From CAVPWP01 sp963709395 (lineage in GTDB: Bacteria; Pseudomonadota; Alphaproteobacteria; Rhodobacterales; Rhodobacteraceae): DNA of 64,000 nt. The stretch spans positions 62,001-126,000 of the forward strand of contig CAVPWP010000006.1 of the NCBI GenBank assembly GCA_963709395.1, written 5' to 3'. The notes beneath the pieces are model-generated. The model saw nothing but the letters and a program-made list of their open reading frames with translations, was not told the origin of the DNA and did not search any database. Below are positions 25,646-43,055 of this stretch, one piece after another; the stretch's first letter is position 1; each line of letters starts with the position of its first letter. The translations under genes and the position numbers were made by a program.

Positions 25646-26716
25646 ATGCCGCGACACATTTATTTCGTTGCTCCTGAAAAGCCCTCCCCGACCGGCGGCA
25701 TCAACGTGATGTATCAGTTTGCCGAGATCCTGCGCGATCACGGCCATCCGGTTTCGGTGCATTTTCACAGCCCGGATTTTGTCTACGAGTTCTTCGACAG
25801 CGACGTGGAGACCACCTACTCCCCGCTGAACCATGATCGTCACCCCGAGGGGCTTCGTGGCGTCCGATCCCGCTTCCGGGAATGGAAGGCAAACCGCCGC
25901 AAACCGCGACGATCCAATGCCAATCGGCTTTCGGTGCCGGGACGCGCAGGACGTGGTGATGATACCCAGAGTTCTGGTACGGATCTCAGATCAAGGCGGT
26001 TTCCTGACGCCTTCCACGTCGTCTTCCTCAAGCGTCGTTCGTCGAATCGGATTGCGGCATTCACTCTCGCAGCTTACGGAGCAAATTCGCAGAATTCGCG
26101 TCACGGCGACCGCGATCCTTGCTACTTCGAAGCTATGCGCCTCGGCAGGATCGCATCGGTTCTTCGCCGATCAAGCGGACACCACGTGCCTCTATTCCTC
26201 GATCGTGCCAACTACCGGTTTCATCGCGACCGAAGAGCAAGAACGATCGCCTATATGCCGAGAAAGCGCGGCGCGGAAGCAGAGTCCCTGGTCGCCGTAC
26301 TGCAGAATGCCAACGAGCCGGCATGCAAGGGTTCGAATTCATGTGTGTCGAACGGCTTTCGCCTGCCAGGTTCGGGAGGTGCTTGCGGACTCGCCTGATC
26401 TTTCTCGTCGTTTTCGCAGGAACGAAGGCTTCGGTCTGCCGCCCGGCCGAAGCCATGGCGATGGGATGCATCACGATCGGCTACACCGGTGTCGGAGGGA
26501 ACGAGTACTTCACACCCGACATTGCGTTCCCCGTTCCTGAGGACGACATCATCGTGTTCTACAGAGACGGTGGTCGACGTCATCGCCGAATATGATCGCG
26601 ACCCGACCCGCCTGGATGCGATGCGCCGGAAGGCCTCCGACCACATCCTTTCGACCTACACAAAGGAAAAGACCACGCGCGCCCTGTTGAAAGCTTTCGA
26701 AGAGATTGTTAAGTGA
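25646..26716 (+). pseudogene. Glycosyltransferase remnant (GT4-like) between rplL and rpoB
   Basis: Coding sense moves between all three frames, so no single reading frame holds the protein. The start is well preserved (MPRHIYFVAPEKPSPTGGIN, VMYQFAEILRDHG), then VVMIP, EFWYGSQIKAVS and DAFHVVFL each lie in a different frame, IAYMPRKRGAEAESLVAVLQ near 26250, RNEGFGLPP (26420-26446) with PAEAMAMGCITIGYTGVGG in another frame, and the tail VVDVIAEYDRDPTRLDAMRR to 26716. The E-x7-E donor site (EGFGLPPAE) and YTGVGG are typical of GT-B fold, GT4 family enzymes. At least eight frame changes of mixed sign are needed, which fits a decaying gene. Its composition is visibly less GC-biased than its neighbours. 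It interrupts the universal rplL-rpoB link. Confidence 0.75.
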
Positions 26717-26789
26717 CCAACTCTTCGACAGTTGCTGATTCGGTGCGCGCGCGCTCATTTCGGACCAAAATCAAGCTTTGATCGCTCTC

Positions 26790-26817
26790 TCAAAGCTCAG
26801 CCGAGGCTGAGCTTTGA
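26790..26817. repeat. Perfect hairpin upstream of rpoB
   Basis: TCAAAGCTCAGCC (26790-26802), GA, GGCTGAGCTTTGA (26805-26817): 13 perfect pairs. It is not followed by a U-tract. ATCAAGCTTTGAT, a further palindrome, lies about ten bases upstream. Possible processing or attenuation site between rplJL and rpoBC transcripts. Confidence 0.5.
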
Positions 26818-26948
26818 CAGGGCAGTCAGTCGTTTCGGGCGAGGCGTCGTGGGAGACGCCTCTGGTATGGAAACGGCTGTGTCCGGATCTGGTGCAGCGT
26901 TCGGTCCCCCAGCCGCCCTGCGCCGATGAAAACGGAGATCCGCCACCC

Positions 26949-31082
<4,134 letters not shown>

Positions 31083-31128
31083 GGGCGGAATCGCCCTCCT
31101 CCACCCCACTCAGATTTAAGGACGCAAG

Positions 31129-35376
<4,248 letters not shown>

Positions 35377-35405
35377 TCGCGTCATACTCGGGACAGGAAA
35401 GTCAT

Positions 35406-35432
35406 GGCCCCCGCTTCGGCGGGGGCCTTTTT
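35406..35432 (+). terminator. Rho-independent terminator after rpoC
   Basis: GGCCCCCGC (35406-35414), TTCG, GCGGGGGCC, followed by TTTTTC. It closes the rpoBC operon. Confidence 0.9.
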
Positions 35433-35502
35433 CTTTCCCGGAGCGCGGGGACGTATCGCCGCAGGCCGGGGCCGATTGCGCAGAGGGCTGCGCGGAGATA
35501 GC

Positions 35503-36396
35503 GTGCGCCCGATGCAGCGCCCCTTCGACAGGTTCATCGCCCCGGCACGGGCCTATCCGCAGCTCTGGCGGACCGCGCTCGGGGCGGTTCTGATCGTGGT
35601 CTGCGCCATGATCGGAACCATCGTCCTCTTCGGTGCGGGATGGCGCGTCGCGGCGTATCGGGACGACGCGCTGAACTGGCTGCCGCGCATGCTCGAAGCG
35701 GATACGCCGGCTGGCGCGCTGCTCTTGCTGTTCTCCTTCTCCGGAATGGCCGTGGGGGCGATGCTGGCCGCGCGCTGGCTGCACCGCCGCCCTGCCGGTA
35801 CCCTGTTCGGCCCGGCCGTTCGCGCGCTGCGTGATTTCGTCCGCGCTGCGCTTGTGGTCGGCGGCCTCATGCTGGTGTCGCTCGCGATCTGGTCCGTGGG
35901 CGAGGACGCCGTGCCGAACCTGCCGCCCGTGGCCTGGGCCACGCTGCTGCCGCTGACGCTTCTGGGCCTTGCCATCCAGACCGGCGCCGAGGAACTCGCC
36001 TTTCGCGGCTATCTTCAGCAACAACTGGGCGCGCGCTTCCGGTCGCCGCTGGCCTGGGCCGTGGTGCCCTCGGTGCTGTTCGGGCTGGTCCATCTCAACG
36101 GCGACCTTTCGCCGGGGACGGCTTGGGCAATCGTCGGCGCTGCGGCGATCTTCGGCCTGGCCGCCGCGGACCTGACCGCGCGCACCGGCAGCATCGGGGC
36201 GGCCTGGGGGTTCCATTTCGCCAACAACGTGCTAGCGGTGGCGATCCTGTCAACGGACGGCACCATTACGGGGCTGTCGCTTTTCCGCACGCCCTACGCG
36301 ATCGAGGACACGATGGCGCTTGATGCGCTGATCCTCCTCGACCTGGGGTTCCTTGTGCTGGCCTGGTGGCTGGTGCGGCGGGTGGTGGCGCGTTGA
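35503..36396 (+). CDS. CPBP-family intramembrane metalloprotease
   Basis: 297 aa if started at GTG 35503, which has GGAG five bases before it; ATG 35512 (three codons later) is the alternative. About eight hydrophobic segments. The CAAX-protease/bacteriocin-processing core is present: EELAFRGYLQQQLG (E-E-x3-R) near residue 165, FGLVHLNGDLSPGT (F-x3-H) and HFANNVLAV (H-x3-N). All glutamate, arginine and histidine ligands are kept, so it should be active. Bacterial members process or protect against peptides or act in membrane homeostasis; substrate unknown. Independent of rpoC because a terminator intervenes. Confidence 0.85.
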   Translation: MRPMQRPFDRFIAPARAYPQLWRTALGAVLIVVCAMIGTIVLFGAGWRVAAYRDDALNWLPRMLEADTPAGALLLLFSFSGMAVGAMLAARWLHRRPAGTLFGPAVRALRDFVRAALVVGGLMLVSLAIWSVGEDAVPNLPPVAWATLLPLTLLGLAIQTGAEELAFRGYLQQQLGARFRSPLAWAVVPSVLFGLVHLNGDLSPGTAWAIVGAAAIFGLAAADLTARTGSIGAAWGFHFANNVLAVAILSTDGTITGLSLFRTPYAIEDTMALDALILLDLGFLVLAWWLVRRVVAR

Positions 36397-36425
36397 TTGC
36401 AATTCGGTTCCGCGCGGCTTATCTC
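36397..36425 (+). promoter_or_regulatory. Candidate promoter of accD-folC
   Basis: TTGCAA (36397-36402), 17 bases, TATCTC (36420-36425), 36 bases before accD. Confidence 0.4.
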
Positions 36426-36460
36426 ACGCGAGGCCCGCACGGAACGAAAGCCAGCCACCG

Positions 36461-37427
36461 ATGAACTGGATCACCAACTACGTCCGCCCGAGGATCAACT
36501 CGATCTTTTCGCGCCGCGACGTCCCAGACAACCTCTGGACGAAGTGCGACGAATGCGGAACCATGCTGTTCCACCGTGAACTCAAGGACAATCTGAACGT
36601 CTGCACGTCCTGCGGTCATCACATGGCGATCTCGCCGCGGGACCGTTTCACCGCCCTGTTCGACGGTGGGGTCTTCACCGACGTCGCCGTTCCGGACCCC
36701 GTGGTGGACCCCCTGCATTTCCGGGATCAGAAGAGATATCCCGAACGCCTCAAGGCCGCCCAGAAGGCCACGGGCGAGAAGGAGGCGATGCTGGTCGCCG
36801 AAGGCGAGATCGGCCGCACGCCCATCGTCGCGGCCGCCCAGGATTTCAGCTTCATGGCAGGGTCCATGGGCATGTATGTCGGCAATGCCATCATCGCGGC
36901 GGCCGAACGCGCGGTGGCCCTGAAGCGACCGCTGGTCCTGTTCTCGGCCGCCGGCGGCGCACGCATGCAGGAAGGCATCCTGAGCCTGATGCAGATGCCC
37001 CGCACCACCGTGGCGGTCGAGATGGTGAAGGAAGCGGGCCTTCCCTACATCGTTGTTCTGACCCACCCGACCACGGGGGGTGTCACGGCCTCGTATGCGA
37101 TGCTGGGCGACGTGCAGATCTCCGAGCCCAACGCCCTGATCTGCTTTGCCGGGCCCCGTGTGATCGAGCAGACCATCCGCGAGAAGCTGCCCGAAGGCTT
37201 CCAGCGCGCCGAATACCTGCTTGACCACGGCATGCTGGACAGGGTGACGCCCCGCAAGGATCTCAAGGACGATCTGGTCACCATCCTTCGGATGATGATG
37301 CGCATGCCCCCGGCCGTGCGCGGTGATCTGCCCGCGCCCGAGGCCGAGGGCGACCGCCGATGCCTCCGAGGGCACGCCGGCTTCCGAGCCCAAGACTGCC
37401 AACGAAGCGGTGGACGGCAAGGCGTGA
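36461..37427 (+). CDS. accD: Acetyl-CoA carboxylase carboxyltransferase beta, with a C-terminal frame change
   Basis: Transfers the carboxyl group from biotin to acetyl-CoA with AccA, starting fatty acid synthesis. Zinc ribbon CDECGTMLFHRE and CTSCGHHMAISPRDR lie in the first 60 residues, then the crotonase-fold domain (AGSMGMYVGNAIIAAAERAV, FSAAGGARMQEGILSLMQMP, HPTTGGVTASYAMLGD, FAGPRVIEQTIREKLPEGFQ). Near GGG 37348-37350 the frame shifts: one frame reads the usual disordered AccD tail (DASEGTPASEPKTANEAVDG, KA, stop at 37427), the other runs on into folC. Deleting one base gives a 321 aa protein of normal length. The gene is essential, so a sequence error is likely. Confidence 0.9.
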
Positions 37428-38698
37428 ACCCGACAGGCTCCGACATCATCCTCGAACGGATGATGTCGCTTCACCCCAAGATGATCGACCTGACGCTGGG
37501 CCGTGTGCACCGGCTTCTGGAGCGTCTGGGTCATCCAGAAGCGGTGTTGCCGCCGGTGATCCATGTCGCCGGCACCAACGGCAAGGGATCGACGCTGGCG
37601 ATGATCCGCGCCGGCCTGGAAGCCTCCGGCGACGTCTGCCATGCCTATACCTCGCCCCATCTGGCACGGTTTCACGAACGCATCCGCGTGGCGGGGGACC
37701 TGATATCGGAAGAGGCGCTGACCGAAATCCTCGACGAATGTCTCGAAAGAAACGCCGGCGCGCCGATCACCTTCTTCGAGATCACGACGGTGGCAGGGCT
37801 CTTGGCCTTCGCCCGGACGCCGGCCGACTGGACGCTGCTCGAGGTGGGGCTGGGCGGCCGCCTTGACGCGACGAACGTGATCGAAAGGCCCCGGCTTTGC
37901 GTCATCACGCCGATCGATTTCGACCACGAGCAGTATCTTGGTGACACGATCGCCAAGATCGCCTTCGAAAAGGCGGGCATCCTCAAGCCGGGCGTGACCT
38001 GCATCGTGGCCGATCAACGTCCCGAAGCGCGTGAGGTGATCGAGGCCCAGGCGGCGCGCGTGGGCGCCCCGCTTGTCATCCACGGGCAGGAGTTCGAGGC
38101 ACGCGAGGAACGCGGGCGTCTGGTCTATCAGGACGATCGCGGGCTTCTCGACCTTCCGACGCCCGTCCTGCCCGGCCCGCATCAGATCACCAACGCCGGA
38201 ACCGCGATTGCCGCGCTGCGCACCCTCGGCCGGGACGAGGCCGCCTGTGAAGCCGCCGTGACCCGCTCGGTCTGGCCCGCGCGCATGCAGCGGCTGCGGC
38301 AGGGGCCGCTGGTCGACGCCGCGGGAGCCGCCGAGCTTTGGCTCGACGGCGGGCATAATCCTGCGGCGGGGCGGGCGGTGGCCGCGGCACTTGCGCGGTT
38401 GCCCGCCAAGCGCACCCACCTGATCGTCGGGATGCTCAACACAAAGGACGTCACCGGCTTCCTGCGCCCCCTTGCGGAGGAGGCGGTCGACCTGCACGCC
38501 GTGTCGATCCCCGGCGCGTCCGCGACCCTGCCGGCGGCGGAGACCGCCGAAGCCGGACGGGCGGTTGGCCTGCCGACCACGGTGGCGGTGTCAGTCCTTG
38601 ACGCGATTCGGGACATCGTTTCGGATGACGCCGCCGCGCGCATCCTGATCTGCGGGTCGCTTTATCTTGCGGGCGATGTTCTCAAGACGAACCAGTAA
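37424..38698 (+). CDS. folC: Dihydrofolate synthase / folylpolyglutamate synthase
   Basis: 424 aa from a GTG at 37424 that overlaps the accD stop (GTGA). Mur-ligase fold enzyme that adds Glu to dihydropteroate and folates with ATP. P-loop HVAGTNGKGSTLAMIRAGL near residue 49, TSPHLARFHERIRV near 72, EVGLGGRLDATNVI near 140, ITPIDFDHEQYLGDT near 158 with the metal-binding His, and DGGHNPAAGRAV near 308. Complete and of normal length. Confidence 0.95.
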   Translation: MNPTGSDIILERMMSLHPKMIDLTLGRVHRLLERLGHPEAVLPPVIHVAGTNGKGSTLAMIRAGLEASGDVCHAYTSPHLARFHERIRVAGDLISEEALTEILDECLERNAGAPITFFEITTVAGLLAFARTPADWTLLEVGLGGRLDATNVIERPRLCVITPIDFDHEQYLGDTIAKIAFEKAGILKPGVTCIVADQRPEAREVIEAQAARVGAPLVIHGQEFEAREERGRLVYQDDRGLLDLPTPVLPGPHQITNAGTAIAALRTLGRDEAACEAAVTRSVWPARMQRLRQGPLVDAAGAAELWLDGGHNPAAGRAVAAALARLPAKRTHLIVGMLNTKDVTGFLRPLAEEAVDLHAVSIPGASATLPAAETAEAGRAVGLPTTVAVSVLDAIRDIVSDDAAARILICGSLYLAGDVLKTNQ

Positions 38699-38705
38699 AC
38701 CGCCG

Positions 38706-39923
38706 TCAGAACTTCCAGCGCAGGCCGGCCAGCACGGAACTGAGATCACGGTACGGCCCGGACGCGGGATCGGCGAAGGCGTATTCGCGATAGGCCACGT
38801 AGGCCTCGAGGCTCAGATGGTCGAAACCCTGCACGGCCATGATTCCGCGCGCAGTTGACGAGGTGCCCAGGGTCTCGAAGCCCTGCCCGCCGTAGTACTC
38901 CACCGCGACAGCTGTGGACCCGACGTCGAGCGGATCGCCAAGCCAGCCGGCCTTCACATAGCCGTAGCGCGCGCCGCCCGGTATCCCGCCGCTCGCGACG
39001 CTCAGGTTGAAACCGCTCGGCTTGTGAAGCAGCGCGACCGACCCGACATAGTTCTGATACCGGTCGCCATCCACGTCCTCCTGCCGGGCAAGCCCGAGGC
39101 TGGCGTTGACCGCGACATCCTGAAAGGTGCCGGCATAGTTCAGAGCCGCGTCGTAGTCGGTCTCGATCCCCGGGTTCGACACCTTCGGCCCGCTATAGGC
39201 TGCAGCAAGACTGAATCCGTTCCAGACGGGACTGTCGTAGCGTACCCGGACGCGCCGGTTCGCGTTGAACGCATTGAAGACGTCGCCGATCTGGATCTCC
39301 GACAGCGTGCCGTCCGCCTGGCGAAAGAAAAAGCCGCCTGCCGAATCTCTGATCTGCACATAGCCGGCGACCTTGGTCCCGGAGGCATCGTTGCTGGCCG
39401 CATCTTTCGTCGCCATGTCGCCCTGGCCGAAGGAAACGATTCCGTATTGCCCTGAAACCCGCGCCTCGAAGTAGCGCACATAGGCATCGCCCCAGGCCCT
39501 GTAGGACAGGTCCGACGTCTGACTGCTCTGATTGGTCTTTGGAACCCCCAGGCCGACCTCGGCACGCAAGCGCAGCGTCGACGCCCCGAGCGGCAAATCG
39601 GACAGCAAACCAATGCGCGACTGCGAGTTGGCGTTGTCCAGGAATTCGCTATAGCTGCCCACACCATCATCGACGAACTGCAAGGTGGGGCTGAACTGGC
39701 CATAGACAGAGACCTCTCCGCCCAGCGTCGCGATCCTGAAGACGCCCCGGAAGAGGTCGGCCCCGGCCTGCAGCACGGGAAACTCCCGCGTATTGGCGAC
39801 AGCAGGGGCATTCGAAGAGGATGGGTCAAAGTCCAGTGCCTGCGCCAGGGCCAGTTCCGGCCAAGCGGCGGCAAGGAGACCTGCGACAATCCACGTCGCC
39901 TGGCGGTTGATTCGGGCAATCAT
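38706..39923 (-). CDS. Porin
   Basis: 405 aa from ATG 39923. Signal peptide in the first 28 residues (IVAGLLAAAWPELALAQA). The mature part starts LDFDPSSSNAPAVANTREFP and alternates amphipathic strands to a C-terminal GLRWKF, the BAM-recognised aromatic end. About sixteen strand-like segments with G-x-Y/F turns. It fits the Gram-negative general porin class used for passive diffusion of small solutes. Start uncertain because no strong ribosome site is visible; it lies 71 bases beyond the end of zapE in the same orientation. Confidence 0.8.
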   Translation of the reverse strand: MIARINRQATWIVAGLLAAAWPELALAQALDFDPSSSNAPAVANTREFPVLQAGADLFRGVFRIATLGGEVSVYGQFSPTLQFVDDGVGSYSEFLDNANSQSRIGLLSDLPLGASTLRLRAEVGLGVPKTNQSSQTSDLSYRAWGDAYVRYFEARVSGQYGIVSFGQGDMATKDAASNDASGTKVAGYVQIRDSAGGFFFRQADGTLSEIQIGDVFNAFNANRRVRVRYDSPVWNGFSLAAAYSGPKVSNPGIETDYDAALNYAGTFQDVAVNASLGLARQEDVDGDRYQNYVGSVALLHKPSGFNLSVASGGIPGGARYGYVKAGWLGDPLDVGSTAVAVEYYGGQGFETLGTSSTARGIMAVQGFDHLSLEAYVAYREYAFADPASGPYRDLSSVLAGLRWKF

Positions 39924-39994
39924 GCCCGCATGGCTACCCTGCCCGTCGCCATCGGCCCAAGCGAAAAAAACCCGCGCAGGCAGCTTGTCCGGGC

Positions 39995-41074
39995 TCATCC
40001 ACCCCATCCATCCGACTGCATCTCGCGCAGGCGGCTGGCCGTCCGTTCGAATTCGAACGTCCCCTCGCCTTCGATGTAGAGCTTCTCCGGCTCGTCCGCA
40101 GCGGTGGCGATCAGCCTGACCTTCGCCTCGTAGAGCGCGTCGATCAGCGTCACGAAGCGGCGCGCCTCGTTGTAGTTCTCGGACGACAGGCGGGGGATAT
40201 CCTCGAGGATCAGGACCCGCACCGCCTCGGCCAGCGCAAGGTAGTCGGCAGGTCCCAGCGGCTGGGCGCAGAGGTCGTAGAACGTCGCCTTCGCGACACC
40301 GTTGGCGAAGGCCGGGATCACGACGTCCCGCCCCTTGACCTTCAGGACCAGCGTCTCGACCGCCGTCCCCGCCGTCATGTCGTGCCAGAGCGCGCGGATG
40401 GCCGCCCGCGCATCGGCGTCGGCGGGCGTGAAATAGGCGGGCGTTCCGGCCAGCTTGCCCTGGCGATAGTCGGTCGGCGACGCCAGTTCCCAGACCACCA
40501 TGTGCCGCTTGAGAAGGGCGATGAACGGCAGGAAAAGCGCGCGGTTGAGCCCGTCCTTGTAAAGCGCGTCGGGTTCGCGGTTCGAGGTGGTGACGACCGT
40601 CACGCCGGCATCGAAAAGCTGCTCGAACAACCGCCCCACGATCATCGCATCGGCGATGTCGGTGATCTGCATCTCGTCAAAGCACAAAAGGCGCAGATCG
40701 GCGGCGATGTCCGCGGCGACCGGCAGGATCGCATCGTCGACCCCGGTCTTGCGCGCCTCGTGCAGGGCGGCCTGTACCTCCTGCATGAAGGCATGGAAAT
40801 GGACGCGGCGCTTGGCGTCGATGTCGACCGCCGCGAAGAACAGGTCCATCAGCATCGACTTGCCGCGCCCGACCCCGCCCCAGAGATAGAGACCCTTGAA
40901 CGCCTTGGCATCGCGCTGGAAGAGCCCACGCAATCCGCCCCGCTTCACGGGCTGCTCCTCCAGCGTCGTGCGGATGCGTTCGAGTTCGCTCAGCAGCGCC
41001 TGCTGCGCGGGGTCGGGCGTCAACCGCCCCTCGCCCGCCAGCCGCGTGTAGATCTCGGCCAGAGTCTCCGACAT
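39995..41074 (-). CDS. zapE: Cell division protein ZapE (AFG1-like ATPase)
   Basis: 359 aa. P-loop LYLWGGVGRGKSMLMDLFF near residue 62, Walker B LLCFDEMQITDIADAMI near 128, sensor TTSNREPDALYKDGLNR near 160, and the characteristic VHFHAFMQEVQ between them. The end has the family's LSSENYNEARRFVTLIDALY. It belongs to the AFG1/ZapE group, which acts at the Z ring under stress and, in mitochondria, with respiratory complexes. Normal length, cytosolic. Confidence 0.93.
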   Translation of the reverse strand: MSETLAEIYTRLAGEGRLTPDPAQQALLSELERIRTTLEEQPVKRGGLRGLFQRDAKAFKGLYLWGGVGRGKSMLMDLFFAAVDIDAKRRVHFHAFMQEVQAALHEARKTGVDDAILPVAADIAADLRLLCFDEMQITDIADAMIVGRLFEQLFDAGVTVVTTSNREPDALYKDGLNRALFLPFIALLKRHMVVWELASPTDYRQGKLAGTPAYFTPADADARAAIRALWHDMTAGTAVETLVLKVKGRDVVIPAFANGVAKATFYDLCAQPLGPADYLALAEAVRVLILEDIPRLSSENYNEARRFVTLIDALYEAKVRLIATAADEPEKLYIEGEGTFEFERTASRLREMQSDGWGG

Positions 41075-41081
41075 GGGCCCT

Positions 41082-41991
41082 TCAGCCTCTCCAGCGGTCG
41101 AGGATGAAGCGCGCCGTCATCAGGTCGAGATGCGCGCCGCCGCCGTTCTTGAACAGCGTGATGTCGTCCGGTCGCCGCGTGAAGCGGTCGAGGTCGTAGT
41201 AATCGGCGATGACCTGTTCACGGCGGATCACCCCGGCCTCGAGCGGGATCTTGAGTTCCCCGATGTGGCCAAGCGTGGTGTCGAAACTGTCGACGAAGAT
41301 GCGGGCGCGCCCAAGGGCCGTATCGTCGGCCTCGCGCATGTCGGGACGGTAGGCGCCGATGAGGTCGATATGCTGGCCCGGGCGCAGCCAGTCGCCCTTG
41401 ATCAGCGGTTCGGTCGCCATGGTCGCCGAAGTCACGATGTCGGCCGACCGGACAGCGGCCTCGAGGTCCGCGGACGGCCTCGGTCGCGTCGAAGTCGCCG
41501 GCGAAGGCCACAGCCTTTTCGGGGTTGCGGTTCCAGACGAGGAACCGGGCGTCGGGGAAGGCCGCGCCATAGGCCGCGCGCAGGCTGCGCCCTACGGTCC
41601 CGGCCCCGACGATCAGGATCGTGCGGCTGTCGGGCCGCGCCAGATGACGTGCGGCCAGCAGGCTGTCGCCCGCCGTTTTCCACTTGGTGACGAGGCGGAA
41701 ATCGACGATCGCCTCGAGGCTGCCATCCTCGTCCGAAAAGACCGCGACCGCCCCGCCGATCATCGGCTTGCCCTTCGCGGGATTGCCGGGAAACACCGTC
41801 GCGGTCTTCACCGCCATGCCCAGCCCGTCGATCCAGGCCGCCCGGCTGAGCAGCGTGTCGGGATCGCGGTAAAGGAAAGTGTCCCCGATCTCGGCCTTCG
41901 GGAGACGGTGCCCAGCGGCAAGCGCGTCGGTCAGCCCGATCCAGTCGAGCCCCGCTTCGCCCTCGGCGAACCCGACGACCGGGATGCTCAT
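41082..41991 (-). CDS. Ornithine cyclodeaminase family protein, interrupted by one frame change
   Basis: Starts at ATG 41991 in an ATGA overlap with the HAD gene. First part: LTDALAAGHRLPKAEIGDTF, GMAVKTATVFPGNPAKGKP, the NAD loop ILIVGAGTVGRSLRAAYGAA near residue 119 and FLVWNRNPEKAVAFAGDFDA. The frame then shifts near 41470-41478 to ADLEAAVRSADIVTSATMAT, GQHIDLIGAYRPDMREADD and a normal end. Total length is 3n+1; one base removed gives 302 aa. Members reduce or deaminate amino acids (ornithine cyclodeaminase, alanine or ketimine reductase); substrate not fixed. Confidence 0.8.
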
Positions 41992-42606
41992 GGCGTCTGT
42001 CCCGCGAGCAGGCCTTCGGCGACAAGCCGGTCGGCCCATCCGTCCGGCCCCTCGAAGAGATGCGTTTGCCAGCCCCTGGATGCGGCCATCCGGATGTTGT
42101 CCTGCCGGTCGTCGGCGAACAGCAAATGCCCGGGCGCGACGCCGCAATCCTCCTCGACCATCTCGTAGATGCGCGGGTCCGGCTTGATGACGCCCATATG
42201 CCCCGAGACATAGCGGCGATCGAACTCGGCCAGGAAGGGGTACTGCGTCTCGGCATAGGCGAAGCTGCCGATGCCGAAATTGGTCAGCGCGAAGACCGGC
42301 ACATCCTGCGCCCGCAGCGCCCGCAAAAGCGTCACCGACGGCTGGATCACGGGGCTTGCAAGCTCGATCCAGTTGTCGTGCCACTGGCGGATCTCGGACG
42401 CGCCATTCGGGATAGGCCTCGGCTGTCTCATAGATCGTCGCGGTGAAATCCTCGCCCCGGTCGACGCGGTCGTTCATCGCGTGCAGGTCGACCTCGGCGA
42501 ACATGCGCTTGCGCCGGTCTTCACCGATCACCCGGTCGTAGTAGCGTTCGGGGTTCCACTCGATCAGCACGTTGCCGATGTCGAAGATGACGGCCTCGAT
42601 GGTCAT
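41988..42606 (-). CDS. HAD-IA family hydrolase, interrupted by one frame change
   Basis: Starts at ATG 42606 within four bases of the upstream UPF0178 gene. Motif I FDIGNVLIEWNPERYYDRV (the nucleophile is D9), then GEDFTATIYETAEAYPEW. Near 42399-42403 the frame shifts to ASEIRQWHDNWIELASPVI, after which motif II FALTNFG, the Lys region GVIKPDPRIYEMV and motif IV LLFADDRQDNI complete the fold. One base removed gives a 205 aa enzyme resembling YihX-like phosphatases and haloacid dehalogenases. Substrate unknown. Confidence 0.8.
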
Positions 42607-43055
42607 GGAGTATCCTTTGCGGCGGCTCGAAGCGCCCGGTCGAGTGCGTCGAGAAAACGCGACCGGTCGGCGCGTGTAAAGCCCCGCCCACCGCCTTGGC
42701 GAAAGGGGTCGGCGGCGCGCAGATCGGTCATCAGGTCACGCGTCGCCAGCACGTTGCCGATGTTCGCGGCCGTCAGGGCTTCGCCGTTGTGCTTGAGCAC
42801 CTTGGCGCCGGCCTCGACGCAGCGCGCGGCCAGCGGAATGTCGCCCGTCACGACAACGTCGCCGGGCAAGGCGCGGTCGGCGATCCACTTGTCGGCCTCG
42901 TCGGGGCCGGCGGCGACGAAGACCATCTCGACCAGCGGATTGGCCGACGGACGAAGCCCGCCGTTCGACACCATCTTCACCGGAACGCGGTGGCGGCTGG
43001 CCACCGTCTCGACCTCGGCCTTCACCGGGCAGGCATCGGCATCGACGTAGATCAC
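42603..43055 (-). CDS. YaiI/YqxD family protein (UPF0178, DUF188)
   Basis: 150 aa. Begins MIYVDADACPVKAEVETVA with the acidic D-A-D-A-C-P signature, followed by VVVTGDIPLAARCVEAGAKV near residue 67, both hallmarks of this PIN-like nuclease-related family. No biochemical role is established. It overlaps both neighbours by four bases (fghA stop side and the HAD start), implying one transcript. Confidence 0.9.
   Translation of the reverse strand: MIYVDADACPVKAEVETVASRHRVPVKMVSNGGLRPSANPLVEMVFVAAGPDEADKWIADRALPGDVVVTGDIPLAARCVEAGAKVLKHNGEALTAANIGNVLATRDLMTDLRAADPFRQGGGRGFTRADRSRFLDALDRALRAAAKDTP

Noticed and set aside
25833..26595. Separate genes in the rplL-rpoB gap, one per frame
   Set aside because: The recognisable segments are consecutive pieces of one glycosyltransferase in different frames, so they are parts of a single remnant.
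36461..38698. A true AccD-FolC fusion enzyme
   Set aside because: The junction has no protein-like sequence; the alternate frame supplies a standard AccD C-terminus and a GTGA overlap with folC.
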